A stretch of 64,000 nucleotides of DNA, taken from contig NC_088916.1 in the NCBI RefSeq assembly GCF_963576675.1, forward strand, positions 22,481,501 to 22,545,500, in the 5' to 3' direction. Source of the DNA: Euphorbia lathyris (Eukaryota; Streptophyta; Magnoliopsida; Malpighiales; Euphorbiaceae). The notes below the pieces were generated by a model. It had not been told where the DNA came from. It saw nothing but the letters and a program-made list of their open reading frames with translations, and ran no database searches. The position numbers and the translations under genes are program-made. Within the stretch, counting starts at the first letter, position 1. The number at the start of each line of letters is the position of its first letter. Shown in pieces: positions 44,004-55,872 of this stretch.

Positions 44004-45886
44004 ATGTCGAACTCTCAAAATATCTCCGGTGGTGATTCCGGCAAACATCACAATCGATGAAAACCCCAAATCTCCGGTTCCTAACAAAACCCAAGCTGAC
44101 CCAGCGAGCTCCTCCAAGAAGAACAAGCCTGCGAAAGACAAGCAACCAATGGTCAGGCCCATGATCAAAGTACACAAAAATGTCAACAACCTTGAGGTTC
44201 TCAAGTGCAGATGGTTCTCTCCAAGCTTCATCACAGCTGAGAAACCATTCTGTGAATGGATTGAAAAGAACCAGTGGGCCGGATTCTTCTCTCTTTCTGG
44301 AAAAACCTACCCTAGGTTAGTACGGGAATTTTATTCAAATCTGTACGTTGATGAAGACGATGCTGACTACCTGGAAACTCATGTTAAGGGGCACAAGATA
44401 ATAATCACTCCGTCTTATCTAGCAACTCTACTCACTCTACCAGAAGAAGGGATAGAGTTTAGGACAACAAAGGAAAAAGTATCAAAAGAAAAGCTTGACC
44501 GGATAAAGGGATTCTGTAAACCCAAAAATCACAAGGGAGAAATACCCAGCACTTGTATGGGGCAAAACCAGAAGATGGCACACTACATATTGACCAACTT
44601 CATATTCCCCAAACTCAGCTCAGCCTCATCTGCCTCCAACTTTGAGCAGTGCTTCATATGGCACATGCTGACCTACTCTCCTCTCAACCTTCCGGTATTT
44701 CTAGTTGGTGCTCTTCAGCGTGGAGGTAAGAAACTTCGATTGGGATCCTAATCACAAAAATTCTCGAGGATAAGCAGATAGAGACAGTAAACGAAACTGA
44801 AAGTTTGGGCAGTGAGATCACAGCAGCTCTGCTGGTTGGGTTATTATACAATCAACCGCTGAAAGGGTTTAAAGAGGTTGAAGATGCTGAGGAAAATGAT
44901 GAAGCTGAGCAGGAAGTTGTGCATGAGGATGAGCCTGAGAAAGAAAAGGAGGCTCCTGCTGAGTCCCCTAAGGCCAAAAAGAAGAGAAAATCACTTGAAA
45001 CATGTGCTAAGGACATTGATGCTGTGCCAAGAAAGAAGCGGGCAATGAGTAAGGGCAAGAACGTTGAAGCTGACCAACCTCAGGTTACACCGAGGTCAGC
45101 AGAGAAAAGAAAAGGGCAAGCTGAGCCCGAAGAAGAGAGTGAAGAAACTCCTGATCAACCCTTGCAAAAGAAATGAAGGAGTTTGGGTTTGAAGGTTGTA
45201 GAAGCTGCCCCCTTGACTGGGTCGTCACTCCTCAGTCTCACTTCGCCAAAAGCCATGGGATTGACCTTGAAAAATCACCCGTTGTGCAAGAAGAGCAAGG
45301 ACAGAGAAAGGATACAACTCAGGTTGAGTCTGAGGAAGTAGAAGAGGTTGACCAAACTGATGCAGGAGCAGAACAAGGACAGGATGTTGCTCAGCTTAAC
45401 ATTGAGGAAGAGGATCATGCTGAGCTGCATGATGCTGAGCAAGTTGATGAACCAAATGCTGACCTTGGGAAGAAATCAACCTTTGACTCCAATGAAGGTA
45501 TTCAAGCTGACCCTTCACCTCCAAAAACTAAGAAACGACTGAGACTCAAGAAGAAAGCACAAAAGCAACAGCCGATTGATCTCCTGGATGATTCCCCTCC
45601 TCAAGAGATTAATACTGACATATCCAAAATTCAGTTTAAGTATTTCTCACATCATGCTGAGTCTCCCCCAACGGATCTTGAGCAAAATCAAGCCCCTGTT
45701 ACTCATACTGAGGAACAAGCCAAGACTCCGGAGAATCCAAAATCTTCCGAGCAAGAGCTCGAAGTCACAGCTACTCAACAAGGAGAACAATCTGTGCAAA
45801 ATCCAACTCCACCTCCTCAGGTCAATACTGCTGCAAGTCCATCTCTTCCAACTCAGCTTCCACAGAGTCATGAGAACTCAGCATGA
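44004..45886 (+). pseudogene. SIRE-like env-like ORF, element 2 (broken, C terminus lost)
   Basis: The ATG at 44004 gives a short start and a frame change at about 44030. The main part then reads LKCRWFSPSFITAEKPFCEW, YPRLVREFYSNLYVDEDDAD, IIITPSYLATLLTLPEEGIE and NFEQCFIWHMLTY. These match the plant transposon protein domain found in env-like ORFs of SIRE-type elements. Lysine- and acid-rich segments follow in the frames of 44805-45176 and 45173-45886. It ends at 45886, whereas the element 1 copy continues for some 330 codons. Its function is unknown. I see no convincing membrane segment. Confidence 0.75.
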
Positions 45887-46588
45887 TTAGCAGATCTCTA
45901 CGGGTTCCTTGAGATGTCCAAGATGACAGTGTTCCTATAATTGATGGCTTGCGTGAAAGTACAAGGAAGATCTAGCGTTACTCAAATGTTCTATCCACTG
46001 CTGCTCGAAATGTTGCATCCGGGAGTAAAGTACAAGGAACTTAGCTTGCAGGTGGTGCATCCGGGAGTAAAGATAAAGGCAAAGGAGTATATAAAGCTGA
46101 CCACCAAGCACAAGTCAATTTGAAAAAGAAGAAGTAGACTATAGACTAGTCTAGAACTTAGCTCATACCTCATTCTGTGTTTAATATTTATAGTTCTTGC
46201 TGAGCGAATTTATGATAAGCATCACTTTATCCACCTTATCTCCATATCATGCTTAGTATCATACACTATATATTGAACTGTCCAAAATTGAACAAACAAA
46301 CTATTGTGAAATACACTCAGTATAAATCTTTGCACATAATCAACCCGAAGTATAAAATGTTTCTGAAAGCTGACCTAAACTCAACTAAATTAGATCTTAG
46401 AAGGTCTAGGATTGAACTTAGTCAGTACAAGTATCTTTATTAAATCTTGGAAGGTTTAAAATTAAATTGATAGATGCAACCCTTACGGGGGAGCAATTTC
46501 AGAAAATATGAAAAACAAATCAATCATGGGGAATTTCAAAACTGAGTTCCATAATCATGTATTTTGCCAACATCAAAATGGGGGAGTT
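45887..46588 (+). other. 3' untranslated region of element 2 with PPTs
   Basis: It contains a repeated GCATCCGGGAGTAAAG at 46016 and 46058, AATCTTGGAAGGTTTA-type repeats (about 46390-46465), a first GGGGGAG tract at 46487-46493, and a PPT (AAAATGGGGGAG) directly before the 3' LTR. Confidence 0.65.
46577..46588 (+). promoter_or_regulatory. Polypurine tract of element 2
   Basis: AAAATGGGGGAG with TT before the TG of the 3' LTR; the same tract precedes the 3' LTR of element 1. Confidence 0.75.
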
Positions 46589-47988
46589 TGTTGAAACACC
46601 TTTCCACAAGATTTTGATTTGACAAAATCATCCATGATTAAGAGGCAATTAAATTTAAGTGCTTTGATTTAATTGTACTAATCTGTTTGTTCAATATTGA
46701 GTACAAATATATATATAAAGATAAGGACAGGACAAAGTCAGCGTGAGACGATAGAACATGCTAAGAAGAATGAAACTCAGCATGAAAGAATAGAAGTCTA
46801 AAGCTGAGTGGAATGAACTCAGCATCAGAGGTCATCTTCATAACGAAGCTGACTTGCAAAGAACTCAGCATTAAAGTTGTCGAAGACAAAGAACAAAGCT
46901 GAGTGTATCTTCAGGACAGCATGAAAGATCCGTTCATAAGAAGACAAAGATTGCCAACACTCTGCACCAATAATTGAAACCTTGGAATTACACAAAAGAC
47001 ACATTCCGAGATGTATGGGTCAATGGATTATTGGTAAAAGACAACTGGCACAAAAAGACAAGTCTGGCGCAAGAAGACAAGCCTGACGCCTGAAGAGAAC
47101 AGAGGAAGGGAATGGCCGAACAGTCTGAAGCTGACCTGAAGATGTTCCCTAAAAGAGCCGTTTTGGACACAACGGCTAAACCAATTCAAAATGATCCAGG
47201 ATTAGATTTCCATCTATAAAAGGACAATCAAGAACCTTGGATCATTGCCGATTTACAAAAAGAAAAGTACAAGAGAGAAAGAAACAATTTCAAAAGCACT
47301 CAAATACAAGAAAGATCTTACACCAAACTTTCTATTCCTTGTGTAAATGCTAGAGTGATTCTTTGTGATCTTCTAAAGTGTTCTTTACTGAAAAGAGAAC
47401 AAGTGTTTATCAATTGTAATATTGAGAGTGTTGTGCTGAGTGCTTGGTTGTAAGCATTCAGTGGTAGAGAAATCTAGGTGTTGGGTTGTAGCACTTAGTA
47501 GGAGTTGAGTAGACGAATAGAGGAAGGTACTCTTGCATATTCAACTGCCTTGTAATCGGTTTGTGCTCTACCGTTAAAGAGCTCAGTATTGGATTCAAAA
47601 AGCCCGGAGGACTCTGGGGACTGGACGTAGGCAGAGAGGCCAAACCAGGATAAGTGATACTGAGTAATCTCTAAACTCTCTCTTAATATATATACATTGC
47701 ATGTGTTGTTTGTTTTATTTACTCAGCATATAAATTGCCTAAGCTGACCCTGAGTAAATAGTGGTGCTGAGTTAGAAGCTGACCTCCAAGAGTGTCAATT
47801 CCTAACTTACAAGAAAACAACCTTAGTCAATATCTGACTAAAGCTGTCTTGAAACATATCTCACCAAGCTGACCAAAAGCTGAGTTTACCAACTCATAAA
47901 GATTTATAAGTCAGCTTATCAAATTAAACGCGAAAAAGTTATATTAGTTCCTAACCTCCCCCTTGGAACTAATCACACGGGACCAACA
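46589..47988 (+). mobile_element. 3' LTR of element 2 (full length)
   Basis: The 1400-bp LTR starts TGTTGAAACACC and ends GGGACCAACA. TATAAAAGG is at 47215-47223. It is the reference for the deleted 5' LTR. It is directly followed by TSD GTAAC and the resumed gag of element 1. Confidence 0.92.
47215..47223 (+). promoter_or_regulatory. TATA box in the 3' LTR of element 2
   Basis: TATAAAAGG is at the same place as in the LTRs of element 1. It is the only LTR copy of this box left in element 2. Confidence 0.5.
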
Positions 47989-48567
47989 GTAACATCTCTT
48001 CTCTTGCTCAGAAATGAATTGGTTAATTCCCTGAGTGATCTCTATACACTGACCAAAAAGTGTAATAAGAAAATAAGAGCACTCAACAGGCGATGTGATG
48101 AGATCGAGGAAGTCAAACTTAGTGACATCTGACATCTTCTCCAAGACAACACCAGGCAGGATGAAAATCTAAAAATCATGCATGGCTTTGTCTCGGAAGT
48201 TCAATCAGATTCAAAGAAGCTGAGAAAGAACATCACAACTATACAGAACCAGCTGAGTACATTGGCTAAGAAAAGGTTCTATCCAAATGCTGAGTATCAA
48301 GGTACTGGTCAATATAGACGGTACACTCAGCAGAACAGTCAATGTGACTATTGTGGAGCACACTATAAATGTGTGTTGGTATGCTCAGCACCATCGTGCT
48401 GACCAAAAGAGAAAATACCCTCAGAGGGTAGTTTTTTGTGACTTTTGTGATAAAGATGGCCACACTATAAATGTATGTCGTCACAAAGCAAAATATGATG
48501 TTTCACCTGTTCATGCTAACCAACGAGGACCCAAAAAGAATTGGGTACCTAAAGACGAATAGTTTAA
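47989..48567 (+). pseudogene. SIRE-like nucleocapsid part, element 1
   Basis: Gag resumes after element 2 (GTAACATCTC). LLRNELVNSLSDLYTLTKKC-like sequence is followed by a coiled-coil-like segment at 48178-48300 (FVSEVQSDSKKLRKN) and knuckles: a broken CDYCGAHYKC near 48345 and CDFCDKDGHTINVC near 48440. It ends GPKKNWVPKDE. Frames change near 48370. Confidence 0.75.
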
Positions 48568-48568
48568 A

Positions 48569-49589
48569 TTGCAGGTGAGCCTGAGGTGCGCGGAGAAGTC
48601 AAAGCTATGGTACATTGACCGCGCATGCTCGAGGCATATGACTGGTGATGAAACTCTGTTCATCACACTTATGCATAAACGAGGTGGAAATGTAAGCTTT
48701 GGAGATAATAAAAAGGGTAAGATAGTAGGATCAGGTACTATCGGAGGAAATCCCACTATCGAGTCAGTCTCCTTAGTCAGGGGTCTCAAATATAACCTAT
48801 TGAGCGTGGCTCAGCTGTGTGACAGCGGTAGAAGGGTTGTATTTGATGCCACTGAGTGTCGGATACTCGAGGGAAAAACAAACGATTTGATTTTAACTGC
48901 CCCTCGTGTAGACAATGTCTTCATGTTGAGTTTAGAAAAGAAGTTTTCAAAAAACATATGCTTAGTGTCAAAGGAAGACAATTCCTGGCTATGGCATAGG
49001 AGACTTGGTCATGTAAGTATGGACCTCCTTGCCAAATTAGGAAGAAAGCAATTAGTTGAGGGTTTGCCCAAACTCATATTTGAGAAAGATCAATTATGTA
49101 ATGTCTGTCAGCAAGGTAAACAAACCAAAAAGTCTTTTCAAAGTAAAAATATTGTCTCAACCAAGCGTCCACTGGAATTACTACACTTGGATCTTTTCGG
49201 ACCTATCCAGCCACTCAGCTTGGGCGGTAAGAAATTTTCCTTGGTCATTGTAGATGATTTCTCTCGGTACACTTGGGTCATCTTGCTGAGTAGCAAGGTT
49301 GAAGCTTTTGAGATGTTCTCAACACTGATCATAAAACTTGAAAATGATAAAGATTCAAAATTAGCTCACATCAGAAGTGATAATGGCGGAGAATTCAAAA
49401 ACCAATAGTTTGATGAATTCTATGAAGTCAGTGGCATTTACCACAATTTTTCTGCTCCTAGAACTCCTCAACAAAATGGGGTAGTTGAGAGGAAAAATAG
49501 AACACTAGTTGAAATAACTAGGACAATGCTGAGTGAGAATAGGCTTCCAAAGTATTTCTGGGGTGAAGCTATCAACACAGCGTGCTATA
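48569..49589 (+). pseudogene. SIRE-like protease and integrase, element 1 (first part)
   Basis: The protease site reads LWYIDRACSRHMTGD, with Arg after the catalytic Asp where element 2 has Ser. The pre-integrase and integrase motifs are WLWHRRLGHVSMDLLAK, CNVCQQGK, LHLDLFGP and HIRSDNGGEF. A TAG at 49406 replaces the CAG of element 2. The same frame continues (PQQNGVVERKNRT) to 49589, where a solo LTR splits the gene. It resumes at 51402. Confidence 0.85.
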
Positions 49590-51401
49590 TGTTGGAGTTT
49601 AGTGTCCTAAAGACAATTGTTTTAGGATATAAATATTAATGAATAAATTATTTATTTAGTCATTTGTTTAATCAGATATATAGCATTAATATGTAACTAT
49701 ATATAAGGCACAAATCTTTCATAAATAAAGTAATCCTAAGTTTGTTTAATAATTATAAAGTGTTCATACAAGCATGAAGTGAGACTGTACTTTATAACAA
49801 GATCAATAAACTTAAATCAACCCAAGTCAAGTGATATGTTATAGGGGTTGGCATATCACTGTTGAGACTTGCATGTAACAGTGTTTTCTGTCGAGACAGA
49901 AAGCTGATCTCACAAGTTTTAGATATAGAGATATCTAGACAGTTACATAGATCCGGTGAAGGAGTTCATTAGGATTGGGACCCGACTTGAGATAACAGTA
50001 TGGATTAATTTATCTAAATGTGTCACCTGTTCATCTCATTGGTATTAGTAGGTATAACTAATCCTCGGACTTAAACATTCATCAATTAGTGATTCTGGAT
50101 CGTAGAGTGTGATACTTAGATTCTGTGCGAGCACGATCCATTACAGGTGGGAGCCTGGGGTGTGTAAGAGCAGGGTTGGGTATCACACAAAGTGGTTGCA
50201 GAATAGTTAATGTCAGATTAAGCATTCATCGCTCCTGATAAATGGGAGATATATCCAAATGGCCGCTTGTGGTGAATTAACTGAAATCCTTGCAAGGTGA
50301 TAGAGTTAAGAGTAGAAATAGAAATTTCACTTAACTTATCTTTCAGAGTGAATTCAACCTGTACAAGTAAAACAGACTCTTCGTTATATGTAACCTTGAC
50401 ATGTTCCATGGTTATAAGGAATTGACCAACAGGATATAGTTGATGAAGGATCGTATTATACTGTACCTAATGCAGAAAGGTTAACGTCAGTTATCTACCT
50501 GACTTCTTAATTGCTCTAGGGGAATATCATAGGTTCTGCTAGTAACAGCTCGCGACGGTATTCCGTTATATATGTGTTGAAATAATCGTGATGATTTAAT
50601 TTCAAAGGATATATACGGCTAGTAGCAATAAAGGACCTAATGGGTCGCATATGGGACTTGGAACCAGAGGACGAAAATATAATTAGCCAAACACTACACA
50701 TGGGCCGAAATTTATATAGTAATTAGGGATAAATTAATTTGATTAATAGTTATAATTGGATTATAGTTATAAATTAAATTAATGGATTATGTGATAATGT
50801 TAATTAGAGATTTTAATGGGAATGAAACTCTAATTAATTATCCCTAACAATAATTAGATTATTAATTTGATTAATAATATTATCTAGATATAATTAGTTA
50901 TTATTTAGATAATAATGAAGTGTTTATTTAATTATCTAATTAGAAATCCTATTCCGAATGAGATTCTGATTATTTAATTATCTAACACAACTGGGATTAG
51001 GGTTTAGAGAAGTCTATAAATAGACTTCCTAACCCCAGAATTTCGACACACACAAAAGAAGAGGAAGAGGAATCGTTTCGTCTCCGTCTCGGCTAATTTA
51101 CATTCTTTCTAACTCTCTCTTTGATCTCGTATCGATTCCGTTAGAGACAATCATTGCGATTGTTTATTATTAAGGTTGATTACTAATCGGTTATTGTTTT
51201 CTGTGTTGAACAAACCATTCGTGGATCTCGGATTTGATAAAAGAAGTTCTGGGCACTTCGTTTGCAACTGTAGATGGAACTTCAGAAAAGGTATTTCCTT
51301 CTATCCCTCCTTATATGAAATAACGGTTAACAGATCTTGGAAAAGGGAAATAGATAAAATTTTATTATTCCGCTATGCCTAGGCTTGTCTATTTTCCTAC
51401 A
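49590..51401 (+). mobile_element. Solo LTR (1812 bp) in the integrase of element 1
   Basis: It starts TGTTGGAGTTTAGTGTCC and ends CTATTTTCCTACA. The TSD CTATA is at 49585-49589 and 51402-51406. The 1812 bp show no internal LTR repeat, so it is a solo LTR. It belongs to the same family as the one at 51588-53421, read in reverse. ORFs inside are not genes. It is probably Copia-like by its TG...CA ends and 5-bp TSD. Confidence 0.85.
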
Positions 51402-51587
51402 CTATATACTCAATAGGGCTTTAGTTAGACCTATACTTAAGAAAACCCCCTATGAACTTTGGAAATGACGAAAACCCAATATTGGATACTTTCGCGCCTT
51501 TGGTTGTAAATGTTTTATACTCAACACGAAAGACAACCTTGCCAAGTTTGAGTCTAAAGCTGATGAAGCGATCTTTCTAGGGTACTC
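51402..51587 (+). pseudogene. Integrase fragment of element 1 between two solo LTRs
   Basis: About 186 bases read TLNRALVRPILKKTPYELWK, then stop, then IGYFRAFGCKCFILNTKDNL and ADEAIFLGYS. They match the element 2 integrase. It is the exact remainder between two insertions. Confidence 0.85.
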
Positions 51588-53421
51588 TGATGGAATTTAA
51601 GGCTAACGTATGACAGCGGAAATATAAAATTTTTAACCTTTTTCCATTAACCCAAGATCTGTTAATCGTTATTTCATATAAAGAGGGATAGAAGGAAATA
51701 CCTTTTGATGAACTATCTACCGTTGCAAGCGAAGTGCCCTCAACTCTTACTCCGAGTTCACGAGCACAAAACAAACACAACCCAAAATCAAGTTAGATAT
51801 CAACCGTATAAAAGCAACCAAGAATAGATTGCCTCTAATCAATCAACACAAGATCAAGGAATAAAAGAAAGAGATGAAAATCAATTGAACGGAAGGAAGC
51901 GGTAGACAATCTCGTCCTCAAACTTGTGGGTCGAAATTCTCTCTCTCTCTCTCTGGCTAGGGTTAGCCGAAATTTACATAAGAGGGGAGTATAAATACTC
52001 TCTTGTATCTAAACCCTAGTTAGATAGAATTAGGTTACTGAATAAGAATTTAATTCAGAATATAATTCTTATTTATTATCTATTAATATATCTAAATATA
52101 AAGATAATAATAATAACCTTATAGGATAATAATAAGAGTACTTTTAATCTCATTAAAGCTCCTAACTTATTTATCCTTTTATTAATTTAATTCACAATCA
52201 TAATCTAATTAGAATTGTTAAAATCAAATTAAATTATTTATGTATTTGCATACATAAAAATCGCCCCCCTCTCTCTCTACTGGGTCTTAGTGGACTCAGT
52301 TGGGCTTCCATCAATTAATTACCATCTGTTTCTCTTTTGGGCTCCAAGTCTTATGTGTGACCCATTAGGTTCTTATTGCTTCTAGTCGTATGCAACTATT
52401 AAATTAATTTTCACAGAATTATATTTAATCTTTGCATAACGGAATGAGTACGCGAAATGTGATTAGCAAATCCGAAACATTCCCCTAGAGCTATAAGAAG
52501 ACATGTTGATTCTGTCGTTGACCTTTCCGTATTAGTTACAGTATAATTCGATCCTTTATCAACTACATCCTTGAACTGAATCTTATGACTATGGATAATG
52601 TCAAGTCACATATAGTGAGACGTTCGTTTTACTTGTACAGGTCGAGTCAACTCCAATTAGATAGGTTAAGTGAAATCTGTATTTCAAGTCTTAAGTTATC
52701 ACCTTGCAAGGATTTAAAGTCAAGTCTTCCACAAGCGATCCTTGGACGTATCTCCCATTTATCGGGACTGAAAAATGCTCAATCCAATGTATAACTATCC
52801 CGCAATTACTTCCTGTGATACCCAACATCTGCCGTTCACACCCTAGAGTCATCTCTGTTATGGATCGTGTTACAACAGGATCAAAGCATCACATTCCGTA
52901 ATCCAGAATTACTAATTAACATTCATTTGAGTCTGAGGATTACTTATACCTATTAATACCAATGAGATGAACAGGTGACAAGGATGAATCTACCCATCCT
53001 GTTATCTCAAGTCAGGTCCCCAATCCTAATGAACTCCTTTTCATTGGATCCACGTAACTGTCCAGATATCTGTATATATGAAGCTTGTGAGATCAGCTTT
53101 CTGTCTCGACAGAAGACATTGTTACATGCAAGTCTCAGCAGTGATATGTCAATCTTAAACATATTACTTGACTTGGGGTGGTTTTAAGTTTATTAGTTTA
53201 TTATAAAGTTTCATCTCACTTCATGCTTGTATGAACACTTTATAATCACTTTAAACAAACTTATGGATTTCCTTTTATTAGACTTTATTTAGTTCTTAAA
53301 AGGGATTACCTTTATATAGTTATGAAACCATATCTCATTAAAACAAATGATATAAAGAACACTTCATTTACATTAAGTTTGTATCCTAGAACAATTGTCT
53401 ATAGGACACTAAATCCCAACA
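51588..53421 (-). mobile_element. Solo LTR (1834 bp), same family, opposite orientation
   Basis: On the minus strand it starts TGTTGGGATTTAGTGTCC and ends AAATTCCATCA. The TSD TACTC is at 51583-51587 and 53422-53426. It shares TATTTCCTTCTATCCCTC and other segments with the LTR at 49590-51401. A CT run lies near 51940. Confidence 0.85.
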
Positions 53422-55350
53422 TACTCAACTAACAGTAAAGCATATATGGTATTCAATAAACGAACTCAAGTTGTAGAAGAGTCTGTCCATATCGAGTTCG
53501 ATGAAACTGACCCTGCAGGTAAGTCAAGTCAGTCTACCAAAGATGACCCATGCTCAGCTTCCGCTGACCAAAATGGAGCCGCTAAGTCATTACCACACGG
53601 GCTGACCAAAGGTAAAAACGAACCTGAGATTACCTTTGCTGACCAATCTAAAACTGCAGAGATTGTTGAAACACCTGGTCCTGAAAACTCAACATTACCC
53701 AAAGAGATCAAAATCCCAAGAGGAAACTCGGAGAAGTCCATTCTTGATGCTGCTGAGAAGAACCTGATGATGATAAATCAGCTCAGAAGATATCTCAGCA
53801 ATGTTGCATTCGTCTCAGTTCATGAACCAAATAACTTCACCAAAGCTGAGCACGACGAATTCTGGATCAACGCTATGCAAGAGGAGCTTGATCAATTTAA
53901 AAGAAACGAGGTATGGGATTTAGTACCAAAACCTAGGAATCAAAAGACCATAGGAACTAAGTGGGTCTTTCAAAACTAGCTAGATGAACAACGCAATGTA
54001 GTCAGAAACAAAGCCCGACTTGTAGCTCAAGGCTACAGTCAGTAAGAAGGCGTTGACTATGGTGAGACCTTCGCACCCGTAGCTAGGTTAGAGGCTATAA
54101 GAATACTATGTGCATATGCTAGCTTTATGAACTTTAAGCTGTTCCAAATGGATGTTAAGAGTGCATTTTTTAATGGAGTTATAAACGAAGAGGTATATGT
54201 TAGTCAGCCTCCGGGGTTTGAAGATCCAAAATTTCCAAACCACGTTTATAAACTCAAAAAGGCCCTGTACGGCTTGAAACAAGCACCACGTGCTTGGTAC
54301 GAAAGGTTGACCAGTTTCCTGCTGACCAGGAACTATGTTAGAGGTAAAGCTGACACAACTTTATTCATTAAGAAAAAGGGTAAAGATACCTTGTTGGCAC
54401 AAATATACGTAGATGATATTATCTTTGGTTCTACTAATGAATATATGTGCAAGGAATTTAGTAAACAGATACAGACTGAGTTCGAAATGTCAATGATGGG
54501 TGAACTCAACTTCTTCCTTGGACTCCAAATAAAACAAGGTGAGAACGACATCTTCATTAGTCAGACTAAGTACGCCAAAGAAATATTGAAGAAATTTGAT
54601 ATGGAAGAATGTAAGCCCATATCTACCCCAATGGGTACTGACACTATGCTTTGCGCTGACGAGAAAGGTAAGTCAGTAGACAGCAAGCTATATCGAGGTA
54701 TGATTGGCTCTCTACTTTACTTAACTGCTGGTAGGAAAGACATTCAATACTCAGTATGTTATTGTGCTAGATATCAAGCTGACCCCAGGGAATCTCACTA
54801 TATTGCTGTGAAAAGAATTTTTAGATATTTGCAGAGCTCAATTAATGCAGGTTTATGGTATCCAAACACAAATGACTTCACACTCATTGGATACACTGAC
54901 GCTGACTATGGACGAGATAAGCTAGAGCATAAGAGTACTTCAGGAGGATGTCACTTCCTTGGAAGTTGTCTAGTATCTTGGTTCAGCAAGAAGCAATCGT
55001 CAGTGGCCCTGTCAACAACTGAAGCTGAGTACATTGCTACTGGAAGCTATGTGGCACACGTCCTATGGATTAAGCAACATCTGGAGGATTATAGAGTACA
55101 AACAAAGACAATCGAAGTCAAATGCGATAACAAAAGTGCTATTGACTTGTCCAAAAATCCAATCCAACACAGCAAGATGAAGCATGTCAGCATAAGACAT
55201 CACTTCATCAGAGATCATGTACTCAAGGGTGAGATCAAGTTGACCTATGTCCCAACAGATGAACAACTTGTGGATATCTTTACGAAGCCCTTTGCTCGTG
55301 GGCAATTTAACATACTAAGGGAAGCTATCGGTATGTCTAATCCTCTTTAA
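53422..55350 (+). pseudogene. SIRE-like integrase end, reverse transcriptase and RNase H, element 1
   Basis: One frame (from 53446) runs to 55350 with stops only at 53977 (TAG) and 54043 (TAA). The integrase tail is followed by RT motifs [44 protein letters not shown] and [12 protein letters not shown], and RNase H motifs GYTDADYGRDK, LSTTEAEY and CDNKSAIDLSKNP. The ORF from 54127 to 55350 is uninterrupted (407 codons) and has the complete YVDD and RNase H residues, so this is the better preserved RT of the two. Confidence 0.92.
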
Positions 55351-55872
55351 TAAATTTCTACGCTTAAATGAATGTTGAGTGATTATTACATGCTGAGTGA
55401 TTTGTGCTTAATGAGTAACTATTGTATGCTGAGCTAACATGTATGATATAAAATCACTTCATGCTGAGTAGACATATATGTTGAGTGATTACTATGAGCT
55501 GAGTTACTAAGCACGACAAAATTCCTTCTACGTAAAACTGAGCACTCAGAACCTCGAACGATTAGTATTCTAGAAACTGAGAAAACCCACTTGCACAATT
55601 AATGCTAGCACGCGAATTAAATAGCCACCAAGGATGACGTAAGTGCAATAATTAGAAAACACATGCGCCGAATGTGTCATAAATGCCAGGGATAACGGTC
55701 GATTGATCAACTCGAGGCGAAACCACCATTCCGACCTATCAGATCAACTCAGAACTTCTATAAATAGTGGACGTATTCCCACTAACTTCTCTTTACATCT
55801 GAAATACTAGGCATTCAATTCTATTTCTCTAATCCCTAATCTTCAAATCTCTCAAAAATCCTCAAGAAAACC
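55351..55872 (+). other. Spacer between pol and env-like ORF, element 1
   Basis: Non-coding, rich in TGCTGAGTGA-like words, with a TATA box at 55759. Confidence 0.7.
55759..55767 (+). promoter_or_regulatory. Candidate internal TATA box before env-like ORF, element 1
   Basis: TATAAATAG lies 114 bases upstream of the ATG at 55873. It has the same immediate context as the box at 43900 in element 2. Confidence 0.45.

Larger units (their letters stand above)
38258..47988 (+). mobile_element. SIRE/Maximus-like Ty1/copia element 2, nested in element 1
   Basis: A complete element inserted in the gag of element 1. TSD GTAAC lies at 38253-38257 and 47989-47993. The 5' LTR is 226 bp (38258-38483) and the 3' LTR 1400 bp (46589-47988), because the 5' LTR lost about 1.17 kb. 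PBS is at 38486, gag at 38546, pol to 43452, an env-like ORF from 44004, and a PPT before the 3' LTR. It belongs to the same family as its host element. Its gag is intact over 405 codons, but pol and env-like have stops and frameshifts. Confidence 0.95.
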
